Assembly: GCA_028865335.1 (NCBI GenBank)
Contig: JAGWKK010000003.1
Location: 1 to 37,321 of the forward strand
DNA length: 37,321 nt
Origin: Patescibacteria group bacterium
GTDB lineage: Bacteria; Patescibacteriota; Minisyncoccia; UBA6257; 02-FULL-45-10c
Direction of reading: 5' to 3'
Below the pieces are notes generated by a model. It made no database searches. It was not told the DNA's origin and was given only the letters and a program-made list of their open reading frames with translations. The translations under genes were made by a program, and so were the position numbers. Shown here piece after piece: positions 1 through 8,228 of this stretch (position 1 is the first letter of the stretch; the number at the start of each line of letters is the position of its first letter).

Positions 1-139
1 ATATGAACCTACTCTGATCCGAAAATGTATTATAGAGTTTCATATGCATACTCATGGTCAATCATTCACAGTTATCTCACGGGGTTAAGGTTTGCTTCCT
101 GCCCTTCACTCGCTTCGCTCGGAAATGCAGAGCAAGCCC

Positions 140-1345
140 TTAGGTCACCAGCCAGCGCACCCGGCGGTTTGCCAGATGGCTCAGCGTATCTTCCTGCGGC
201 AGCAGCGCCAGCTCCAAAAGAGAGCTCACGCAGATGAGCGGATTATCCATTTCGCCCGCTTTCATATAGTGTATCCCATATCCGAGCTTTTCGGTAATAA
301 ATTGTGTGGATAACGAGAGCAGTTTCACCGGCTTCCGGAACCGGTTCTGGAAACGGGATGAGAACAGGACCGGCGGCATCTCGGCGATGGTGTTCACATA
401 CACCTCCGACGGATCGTCCCCCACCATGGATTCGATGCCGTTCGCGAATGAGGTCAGTTCGGTCACCAGCATCGGCTCGAATTTCCGGGAGAAGCCTCCG
501 GACATGTTTTCGGTCGCATATAAGCGGATCAGCGCGCGGCTGGTGTCGGGATCCAGATGGAAATACCGGCTCACCGATGACGGCAGATGGTCGCCGCCCC
601 AGTCGAACCAATCCTGATGGCCGAAGCGCTGGCGCAGCGACGCGAACACCGCCGTATGTTTCGGAAACAGATTCGCGACATAGAAATCGCCGTCGCCCCG
701 CACATGCGAAAGGATATGCGCGAGCGCAGTCCCCGCCTCCATCATCAGCACGATATTCTCCTTCGGCAGCAGTTCGCGGATGTCGCGCATGAACTCGCGC
801 GGCACGAAGGTCTGGCTGAAGAAGATTTCCACCGACTTCGCCTTGAAGCCGATCGGATTCACGACGCGATGTCCGTCAATCCTGATGTCGCGGATACGCA
901 CATCGGTCAGCAGCACGTCCACTTCGTCGATATTCATCTTCTGGGACACCTTGAAGCGGTGTTTGTCGAAGAACCGCCAGATCGCCTGCGAAATCAGGTT
1001 GTCCAGGTCGGCTTCGTCGATCACCTCTTTCGCGTTCTGCCGCACCAGGGAGACCGACGCGTACATCGTCGTCGCCAGGCGCGAATCCAAAGCCAGGACG
1101 ATCTTGTGCGTCTTCGCGTTCGGGATCCTTCGTAAGATTTTCTTGACTTCTTTGAGTGCCGCGAGCGGCGTATCATCGGCGGCAGTCGCCTGCCAGGTGC
1201 GCGCTACGGTGATTTGTTTATGAGAAAAGTCGGTTCTAAGAACAGTGACCCTGATATCGCGGCCCAGGATTTCAACCACGATATACTTATCACCTTTCAA
1301 AAGCAATTGTGAAAATATGTGTATGACGTTTGTGTGTAATTTCAC
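140..1345 (-). CDS. Hypothetical protein, possibly actin-like ATPase/PilM-FtsA-like fold
   Basis: Long 401-aa ORF; the N-terminal pattern only vaguely resembles PilM/FtsA-type proteins; family not certain. Confidence 0.6.
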   Translation of the reverse strand: MKLHTNVIHIFSQLLLKGDKYIVVEILGRDIRVTVLRTDFSHKQITVARTWQATAADDTPLAALKEVKKILRRIPNAKTHKIVLALDSRLATTMYASVSLVRQNAKEVIDEADLDNLISQAIWRFFDKHRFKVSQKMNIDEVDVLLTDVRIRDIRIDGHRVVNPIGFKAKSVEIFFSQTFVPREFMRDIRELLPKENIVLMMEAGTALAHILSHVRGDGDFYVANLFPKHTAVFASLRQRFGHQDWFDWGGDHLPSSVSRYFHLDPDTSRALIRLYATENMSGGFSRKFEPMLVTELTSFANGIESMVGDDPSEVYVNTIAEMPPVLFSSRFQNRFRKPVKLLSLSTQFITEKLGYGIHYMKAGEMDNPLICVSSLLELALLPQEDTLSHLANRRVRWLVT

Positions 1346-1397
1346 GTATCATTATTATACCATCTTTCGGGCGGCGGGAATAGGCATCAAATGTAGC

Positions 1398-1418
1398 AAA
1401 AACCCCGCTTAGCGGGGC
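1398..1418 (-). terminator. Intrinsic terminator; loop is the stop codon of the upstream gene
   Basis: ccccgc-tta-gcgggg followed by a U-run on the minus strand. Confidence 0.8.
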
Positions 1419-2080
1419 ATTAAGAGTCGGATCTTTTCGGCAAACAGGGCGCGTGAAGCTTCGTCAAAAAGTCTTCCGCCGGAACCCTTAAAATACATAA
1501 CCGTTCCGGGAACTTCGGAGTGTCCGATTCCGAAGAGATGCGCCTGTTCATGAACGCACGCAAGAGCGATCTGCCAGAGATGTGCGCGCCGAAGCGCGTC
1601 GGTATAAGTGACATCCGGCTCCGGCGCAGTACCGACAACCATCACTCCGCTTCCCAAGCCGGCTTTGAAATCAGAGTCTCCCGTTCCGCCATCCCCCCTG
1701 CTCAACAGGCCGGAAACAAATAAGCACGCGCTCCCGGGAATATCCGGCTGCTTCTCGCGGGCCTCGCGGAGCAGACGATTTCTTACGATGGACGGAATCG
1801 GACTGGCCGAAACCGAATGATGCCATTGCATGATCGGAACCAATCCCGTGTAATACCCGAACGGAAGCTGATTATATTCCTGAAAAATGCGATTGGCACA
1901 ATCCAGGATATGAGTCGGGAAAATACCGAACCGCGCAAGATCAGTGCGCGCCGAATCATCGAGATAGATCACTACGCGCTTCTGCCATATATAAGAAGGA
2001 AGGTCCATCACCATCCTCTCTTTCAGAGACCTGCTCAGAGCATACGCAATCAGGAGTCCGAAATCAAGAAAAAGCCCCAC
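1409..2080 (-). CDS. Metzincin-like zinc metalloprotease-family protein
   Basis: HEQAHLFGIGH matches HExxHxxGxxH; start could be the internal MVMDLPSY. Confidence 0.65.
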   Translation of the reverse strand: MGLFLDFGLLIAYALSRSLKERMVMDLPSYIWQKRVVIYLDDSARTDLARFGIFPTHILDCANRIFQEYNQLPFGYYTGLVPIMQWHHSVSASPIPSIVRNRLLREAREKQPDIPGSACLFVSGLLSRGDGGTGDSDFKAGLGSGVMVVGTAPEPDVTYTDALRRAHLWQIALACVHEQAHLFGIGHSEVPGTVMYFKGSGGRLFDEASRALFAEKIRLLMPR

Positions 2081-2089
2081 ACCTACCAG

Positions 2090-2755
2090 TTATGTGCGGG
2101 GCGTAAAAACGTCCAGCTTCTCCTGAAGAATCGTCAGAGATCTTTTGTCGAAATAAGAATTGGCAACCCCCTTCCACCGATACATGAGAGTTCGTGAATC
2201 ATCCTCAATGTGCTCGGTGACTCCGTAGAGATGCGCCTGCTCATGCGCGACAACCCGGGCCATCGCGCGCAACTGCCGAAGTCGAAATGGAGACAGGTCA
2301 TCCGGGATTCCCCAGTCCGCAATCTTTTGCCGAAAACTCTTCCGAGGGCCGGCGACACCGATCAGCATCGGACCGGTTCCGAATCCCGGAATCACGAACT
2401 GATTGGGCACTACGCCGCATCCGAGTTCGACCCGACCCGTAAAAAAGACGGCAATGTCGGGTTGCGCCGACTCCTCTGAGAATTCCTGTTTTATGACCGA
2501 AGCACACCGGTCCAGGAATTCGTCATAACTCTCCAACTCCGGAATATCATAAGCGAAGGAAAGATTGTGAAGCCACAACGATATCGAACACGATTCCAGA
2601 TCATACGGCAGATGCAAATCATTCATGCGGAAAATCCGTACTGCCTCGGCAAGAACCTCGGTCGGCCGGATGCGATAGTACGTCAGCATGTTCATCGCCG
2701 ACAAATCGCAATAGATCCCGATCCGTTTCGTCTTGGCCGTCAGCGCCTTATGCAC
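2090..2755 (-). CDS. HExxH protein, paralog of the neighbouring metzincin-like protein
   Basis: AHEQAHLYGVTEH and shared layout with the 1409-2080 product. Confidence 0.6.
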   Translation of the reverse strand: MHKALTAKTKRIGIYCDLSAMNMLTYYRIRPTEVLAEAVRIFRMNDLHLPYDLESCSISLWLHNLSFAYDIPELESYDEFLDRCASVIKQEFSEESAQPDIAVFFTGRVELGCGVVPNQFVIPGFGTGPMLIGVAGPRKSFRQKIADWGIPDDLSPFRLRQLRAMARVVAHEQAHLYGVTEHIEDDSRTLMYRWKGVANSYFDKRSLTILQEKLDVFTPRT

Positions 2756-2818
2756 GCAACACCTCGGTTAACGATCTATTCAGAGAGTACAGCTTCCGCA
2801 CCGCAAAATCAAATAAAA

Positions 2819-2841
2819 AAACGGCTCCTTACGGAGCCGCG
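2819..2841 (-). terminator. Intrinsic terminator (cggctcc-ttac-ggagccg)
   Basis: 7-bp stem, stop codon in loop, U-run on minus strand. Confidence 0.85.
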
Positions 2842-3611
2842 TCCAGCCAGTGCCGGGAATAGTCACTGTCCAGGGATTTCACGAATTTCTGTTCATACTT
2901 CGAGCCCATCGCCCGGAACTCGTCGAGCATCTTTCGCGCGGTACCTTTCAAAAGATCGGGCGGCACTTGGGCAAAATGAGCTAAGAACGCCGTGTGGATG
3001 TCCCAACCATCCACGACCTCCCTCCGCCAGATTCGCTCCAGCAAACCGACTACGCATTCCTTATCTTCGTTCCGGCGCAGATACATCTCAAGCAGTAAGC
3101 GAAAAGCGTACGGAGCCGTCTCCGGGATATCAAGAAGCTGGAAGCAGACCCAGGATTCACCTGAGGCGCGAAGATACGGCATCGCCGCGCGCATCGCCGA
3201 ACTGCGTAGGCACTTGAGACGGAAAGTCGCCAAGGTGATCCCGAGAAAGATCGATGCGGCTTGGCTGAATTCGGGTATCCCGCCGCACACATCAACCACA
3301 TGGGATGCCTGGAATGCGACATAGCGCGAATCAGGACGCCCCCAGTAATTGCGCACGGGAACCTTCACCAGCGGCTTCCGCAGCAGAAGCGCATACACGC
3401 GCAGGCAGGCCTCGATAGCCGCGGGACGCAATGCGGGATATCCCTTCTTGGTGATGATCTCTATGACCACCTCAGGAGGTGCTTCACCCGCACGCCCATC
3501 GGAGGTCACCTGCGGAAGCGTATCCTTCCAGAGAATGCGTTTCTTGAAAAAAGAAACCTGTTCCTTGAACGTTTTTTGGGAAAGTTCCTCAAAGAATTTC
3601 TTATTCATCAC
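2829..3611 (-). CDS. Hypothetical protein
   Basis: 260-aa ORF ending in a terminator hairpin. Confidence 0.6.
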   Translation of the reverse strand: MMNKKFFEELSQKTFKEQVSFFKKRILWKDTLPQVTSDGRAGEAPPEVVIEIITKKGYPALRPAAIEACLRVYALLLRKPLVKVPVRNYWGRPDSRYVAFQASHVVDVCGGIPEFSQAASIFLGITLATFRLKCLRSSAMRAAMPYLRASGESWVCFQLLDIPETAPYAFRLLLEMYLRRNEDKECVVGLLERIWRREVVDGWDIHTAFLAHFAQVPPDLLKGTARKMLDEFRAMGSKYEQKFVKSLDSDYSRHWLDAAP

Positions 3612-3721
3612 GCCACTCTCCCGGATTTAAGAGGATCTATCCCAAAAGATACTCCGCCGGAAAACAAAAATCAAACCGCGCCGTTCCGAAGCGTTCCGGA
3701 AATGAGAATAAAAAAGACGGC

Positions 3722-4231
3722 TCAACGCTGAGCCGTCTCTGTCTGCAGTTCCTGCACCTTATTCACCAGATCGTCCACCAGAAGCTTGGCCGCATGCTTC
3801 GCCATCCAGGCCTTGCTGTGCCACCGCGACTCGGTGACCGTCTGGCTGAGAGGCACGATCCTGATCTTGTACCGATCCGGAATGTGCACCGCCAGCGCGG
3901 ACTCGAGCTTCGCGGGACTCCCGTCCGCCGACCGGATGTACGCCATCTTCATGGTGAAGAAGTACAGCATCCGCCGACGGGAGAGCTCGTTCCAGGTCGC
4001 CGCGACCAGGCTGTCCGCCAGCATCTTCTGGTCAGGCGAGAGCCGCTTGATCGCGGACGCCTTCTTCGCGGAGTACCGGGCGATCTTGGACTGAGGAGCG
4101 TCGAGCCGGGCATAGACGTCCACGTAGCTCGACACCGCCCCGACGCCGTCCGCGCCGCAGGTGGCGCTGAATGCCGGCTTGCAGCTGAACAGCATGCATC
4201 CGGCCACGGCCGCGAGAGTGAGTCGCTTCAT
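3722..4231 (-). CDS. Small secreted protein (paralog of 5710-6255)
   Basis: Signal peptide MKRLTLAAVAGCMLFSCKPAFSA; GGAGGA Shine-Dalgarno upstream of 4231. Confidence 0.7.
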   Translation of the reverse strand: MKRLTLAAVAGCMLFSCKPAFSATCGADGVGAVSSYVDVYARLDAPQSKIARYSAKKASAIKRLSPDQKMLADSLVAATWNELSRRRMLYFFTMKMAYIRSADGSPAKLESALAVHIPDRYKIRIVPLSQTVTESRWHSKAWMAKHAAKLLVDDLVNKVQELQTETAQR

Positions 4232-4303
4232 GCTTCCTCCTTGGGAATTTAGTTCTGGCACGTACTGAGAACAAATGATACTCCTATTTTTGCAAAAAGT
4301 CAA

Positions 4304-4363
4304 CCCCGCACCTTTCGAGGAGTGTGGGGCTGCAGAAGGTGCTACTCCTCGAAAGGTGCGGGG
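4304..4363. repeat. REP-like inverted repeat (20-nt perfect arms)
   Basis: CCCCGCACCTTTCGAGGAGT / ACTCCTCGAAAGGTGCGGGG, flanked by GTCAACCC. Confidence 0.85.
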
Positions 4364-4377
4364 TCAACCCGGTAAAA

Positions 4378-4406
4378 TTGACATCTCCAACATTACCTGA
4401 TACTAT
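4378..4406 (+). promoter_or_regulatory. Sigma70-type promoter
   Basis: TTGACA, 17-nt spacer, TACTAT upstream of the 4445 ORF. Confidence 0.6.
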
Positions 4407-4444
4407 ATTTCTGGATCGTTAAATACTCAAAAAACGGAGGAAGT

Positions 4445-5029
4445 ATGCAGATCAGGAAAAACTCCTGGCACTACAAGGTCTGGGCTTGGTCCCACCTTGC
4501 AGCATCGGACTGTAAGCATCAGGACGGGGAAACGTCGCTCTGCCGGTATTTCTGGAGAGTAGTGCTCGCTCTGTTCTGGCTTCCGATCACAGCGCTGTAT
4601 CTCTTTGCGGGCAAGATGATCTGGATTTCCATGAACTATCTTTCCCTCTTTGCCATCCCTGAAAGTAATTACTATTGGCACCCTCTTGTACTCGATAGCT
4701 GCTGCGATATGGATTCTTATGGCAAACTTACGTTCTTCTTCAGCACTGGGGGAAATATTGTCTGGGCATCCCTTATCCTGATATCGATCAAGGTGATAGA
4801 GATCATTCGCGTAAACGGCGCACATTGGCTCATCCTCACTTCCTGCTACTGGCTTTCCATGGCAATCGCAGTCATTGCAGGACTCGCCACAGTAATAATG
4901 ATGCCCATGATAGCCAGGCGAGCTTATAAGAAACGGGAGAAGAAAACGGATGACGAACCCTCGCTGATTGCCGCTTATCTCAAGGCGGCGAAAGACAACG
5001 TCTGTCCGGTCATCAACTTTACGGACTGA
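4445..5029 (+). CDS. Hypothetical multi-pass membrane protein
   Basis: GGAGGA upstream of ATG; several hydrophobic segments; terminator downstream. Confidence 0.75.
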   Translation: MQIRKNSWHYKVWAWSHLAASDCKHQDGETSLCRYFWRVVLALFWLPITALYLFAGKMIWISMNYLSLFAIPESNYYWHPLVLDSCCDMDSYGKLTFFFSTGGNIVWASLILISIKVIEIIRVNGAHWLILTSCYWLSMAIAVIAGLATVIMMPMIARRAYKKREKKTDDEPSLIAAYLKAAKDNVCPVINFTD

Positions 5030-5035
5030 TCCAAC

Positions 5036-5072
5036 AGCCCCGCGAACACAGAGATGTTCCGGGGCTTTTTAT
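5036..5072 (+). terminator. Intrinsic terminator
   Basis: agccccg...ccggggct followed by ttttt. Confidence 0.75.
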
Positions 5073-5127
5073 ATATCTCAACAGAAGTTTTGAAACAAAA
5101 AAACGGCTCCTTACGGAGCCGCGGCTA

Positions 5128-5628
5128 TCAATTGACGAAATGATCGCTGGGCTGTTCTTGAACCAGCTCATACAGAGCCGGGTGGGCGTAGATCACCTTC
5201 TTTTTTGCAAAGCCGAGCGTCAGAATCTTCCGCAGAAGACTCGGTTTCTTGTACACCATCAGAATGCTTTGCTTGTCCATGGTGTAGGAAGCGGTATATG
5301 AAACGCCCGAAGTCTTCTCGATCAGCAGCTGCGAGGTCACATCGCTCAGTACGCCCTTCATGCAGAACGGGGTATCCAATCTATACTGATACCTCCTCGG
5401 CGGGTGCATCAACCTGACGCTGTTCAGATCACGGTCGATCCGTGCGACATTCAGGAAATACTCCCGCATCGGCATCGCGGGAATCCAATGCGAGTAACAG
5501 ACAGTCACCTTCTGGTTCTTCGCTTCGCGCAATTTGAGCCAACAGGCAGGAGATCCGCTGATACACTCGGCGGAAGAAGTTGCAGAGCAGATAGCCAGCG
5601 CCACCAGCAAAAGCACGATCTTCTTCAT
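5128..5628 (-). CDS. Small secreted hypothetical protein
   Basis: Signal peptide MKKIVLLLVALAICSATSSA; GGAGGA 7 nt upstream; terminator at 5104-5121. Confidence 0.7.
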   Translation of the reverse strand: MKKIVLLLVALAICSATSSAECISGSPACWLKLREAKNQKVTVCYSHWIPAMPMREYFLNVARIDRDLNSVRLMHPPRRYQYRLDTPFCMKGVLSDVTSQLLIEKTSGVSYTASYTMDKQSILMVYKKPSLLRKILTLGFAKKKVIYAHPALYELVQEQPSDHFVN

Positions 5629-5709
5629 TTCCATTCCTCCATTTTTGTTTTGAAACTACCGCATTTATACTATTAAAAATTCATATTCCTGTCAAACAAA
5701 AACGGCTCC

Positions 5710-6255
5710 TTACGGAGCCGCACGCTGATCCTGCAAAACCTTTTCCAACTTCTTCGCCAGTCGCTCGGACAACTCCGATGCCATCGCCGCGGGATTGGCA
5801 TTCCCGGATTGCCCGCTCACCATGTCCCGAATGACGAAAGTTTTCATCGTCCCGTTCCGAGCGGGAACGTTGATCATCAGAGAAACGTTCAGAAGGCTAT
5901 CCCCATGGTGTTCCTGAGGAAGGTACGACATCTTCATGCTCAGGAGGTAGGGGGCATTCTCCTTCTTGTCCGACATGTCCCAATCGGCCATCTCGTAGCC
6001 ATCCTTCATCAGCCGGGAGCAGGTAGCCCACATCAGACTGACCGCCATCATCTTCTCCGCGACGTAAGGTTCTTCCCCCGAGGGAGTGTCCCAGTCGAGG
6101 CGAAGGAGTTTGGATCCCCGAAGCTCGGGATAGTTCCATCCGAAGGCATAGATGTCGACGTAGCCGCGCAGCAGGACGGGCTTCGCCATCGGCGCCGCCG
6201 AAGCGATGCCTGATACGACCGCCGACAACGCAAACGCCGCCAGCAACTTCTTCAT
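5710..6255 (-). CDS. Small secreted protein (paralog of 3722-4231)
   Basis: Signal peptide; shared YVD[IV]YA and [FL].MKM.Y blocks. Confidence 0.7.
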   Translation of the reverse strand: MKKLLAAFALSAVVSGIASAAPMAKPVLLRGYVDIYAFGWNYPELRGSKLLRLDWDTPSGEEPYVAEKMMAVSLMWATCSRLMKDGYEMADWDMSDKKENAPYLLSMKMSYLPQEHHGDSLLNVSLMINVPARNGTMKTFVIRDMVSGQSGNANPAAMASELSERLAKKLEKVLQDQRAAP

Positions 6256-6322
6256 CTCACCACCTCTCCTGTCCAGATTTGTTTCTCAAACGTCCGGTAG
6301 TATCGTACTAGATTCCGGGAAC

Positions 6323-8128
6323 TTAATCAACCGAAAATCGGATGCGGCGGGCGCCGGCACCGACCGATTCCTGCTTCCCGATCTTGAACTTCCCCACTTC
6401 CAGAGTATGCGTCACGTGCGGACCGCCGCAGAATTCCTTGCTGAACGCCGACGCGAGATCATGCCCCGCAAAATAGACCTTCACGCGGTCTCCGTACTTC
6501 GCCTTGAAGAAATAAAGTGCGCCGGTCTTCTTCGCCTCCTCGATCGGCATTTCCACATACTGCATCGGCAGATCCTGTTGCACCGCGCCGTTGACGAGAT
6601 CTTCCACTTTCTTCACTTCCTCGTCGGTCAGTTTCCGCGGGAACGAGAAATCGAACCGCGCCCGCTGGGCGGTGATATCTGAACCCATCTGATGCACGTC
6701 GTCGCCGAGCACTTTGCGGAGCGCCGCCTGCGCCAAGTGCGTCGCGGTATGCAGCCGCGTCACTTTCTTCAGCTCCTCCTCATCAGCCGCCTTCAGCTCG
6801 CCGGTGTCCAGCAGCAAACCATGACCGCCGAATTTCTTCTCGGCTCCCGCGCGGGAGATTTCCTGATGCTTTTTGAACTCAGCCTCAATATCCTCCGCAC
6901 GCACGCCTTTCACCTTTGCCGGAACCAGCTCCTGCAGCAATTCGAACGGCAAGCCGAAGGTTTCGTAGATCATGAACGCTTCCTGCGCGGAGATCGTGCC
7001 GTATTTCTCGATTTCCTTCACGCCCAGCGCCAGCGCTTTTTCAAACTTCGTCTTCTCCGCGACCCAGACATCGGAAATCTCATTCGTCTTCGTGATTTCC
7101 GGATAGGTATTGCCGAACACCTGCTGGACCGCGGTCAGCACCAGCGGGAACAGATCCGCATGGATATCCCGTATGATTCCGTACACCAGTACGCGTCGCA
7201 GCAGGCGGCGCAGGACATATCCCGCCTCCTTGTTGGACGGACGCACGCCGTCGGCGATCAGAAAGATGGACGAGCGCAAGTGGTCAGCCAATACCCGCAC
7301 CGTCTTATCGTCCAATCCCGGATGCGCGTCGCGGATCGTCGCCACTACCGGCAGGAACAGATCCGTATCAAAAACCGTATCCGCTCCCTGCAGCATCACC
7401 GCCAGCCGCTCCAACCCCATACCCGTATCAATGCCCGGTGACTCCAGTTTCTCCAATGTCTTGTCCGGCTTCGCATAATACTCATTGAATACCACGTTCC
7501 AGATTTCCACGCCGTTACCCGCCAGCGCATCCTCGGCATTCGCGGCGATATAGATCTCCGTCGTCGGTCCGCACGGCCCTTCATTGCCCGTCGGTCCCCA
7601 GAAATTATCCGCTCTACCATGCTTGAATATCCGCTCCTTCGGCAGACCGATCTCTTCATGCCAGATCCTGAACGATTCCTTGTCTTCGGGAACCCCGTGC
7701 TCGCCCGCGAAAATCGTGACATACATCCGCTCGCGGTCGATACCGAGGGTATTCACCACGAAATCATAGGCGTAGTGGATCGCTTCTTTTTTGAAATATC
7801 CGCCCCGCCCGCCATCGCTACACTCCTGCGTTGCGGGCGCGGCAAATGAAAAATTGCCGAGCATTTCAAAGAATGTCAGATGTGTCCGGTCACCCACCTC
7901 TTCAATATCCGATGTCCGGAAACACTTCTGGACTGATGTCGCATTCCGCGAACCGAAATCGCGCATCGGATCCGCCTTGCCGACGTAATACGGCTTGAAC
8001 TGCTGCATCCCGGCGGTAGTCAAAAGAACCGACGGATCGTCGGGCACGAGCGACGAAGACGGCACGACCGCATGGCCGTGCTGTTTGAAATATTCCAAAA
8101 ACTTCTTCCGGATTTCACTCGCTTTCAT
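6323..8128 (-). CDS. alaS: Alanine--tRNA ligase, short form
   Basis: Class II core plus editing motifs HTATH and CGGPHVTHT; ends before the C-Ala domain. Confidence 0.95.
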   Translation of the reverse strand: MKASEIRKKFLEYFKQHGHAVVPSSSLVPDDPSVLLTTAGMQQFKPYYVGKADPMRDFGSRNATSVQKCFRTSDIEEVGDRTHLTFFEMLGNFSFAAPATQECSDGGRGGYFKKEAIHYAYDFVVNTLGIDRERMYVTIFAGEHGVPEDKESFRIWHEEIGLPKERIFKHGRADNFWGPTGNEGPCGPTTEIYIAANAEDALAGNGVEIWNVVFNEYYAKPDKTLEKLESPGIDTGMGLERLAVMLQGADTVFDTDLFLPVVATIRDAHPGLDDKTVRVLADHLRSSIFLIADGVRPSNKEAGYVLRRLLRRVLVYGIIRDIHADLFPLVLTAVQQVFGNTYPEITKTNEISDVWVAEKTKFEKALALGVKEIEKYGTISAQEAFMIYETFGLPFELLQELVPAKVKGVRAEDIEAEFKKHQEISRAGAEKKFGGHGLLLDTGELKAADEEELKKVTRLHTATHLAQAALRKVLGDDVHQMGSDITAQRARFDFSFPRKLTDEEVKKVEDLVNGAVQQDLPMQYVEMPIEEAKKTGALYFFKAKYGDRVKVYFAGHDLASAFSKEFCGGPHVTHTLEVGKFKIGKQESVGAGARRIRFSVD

Positions 8129-8165
8129 AAAAGTTGTCTTTTGATAATATCACGAAAAAATGAAA

Positions 8166-8188
8166 CAAAAAAGCGCCTCCCGGCGCCG
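8166..8188 (-). terminator. Intrinsic terminator
   Basis: ggcgccgggaggcgc followed by a U-run on minus strand. Confidence 0.6.
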
Positions 8189-8228
8189 TATTTGCTATCT
8201 GCTATTAGCTATTGGCTATATGCCATTT

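Noticed and set aside
25-313. Small plus-strand ORFs at the window start
   Set aside because: No SD, no motif, and overlap with the minus-strand 140-1345 CDS.
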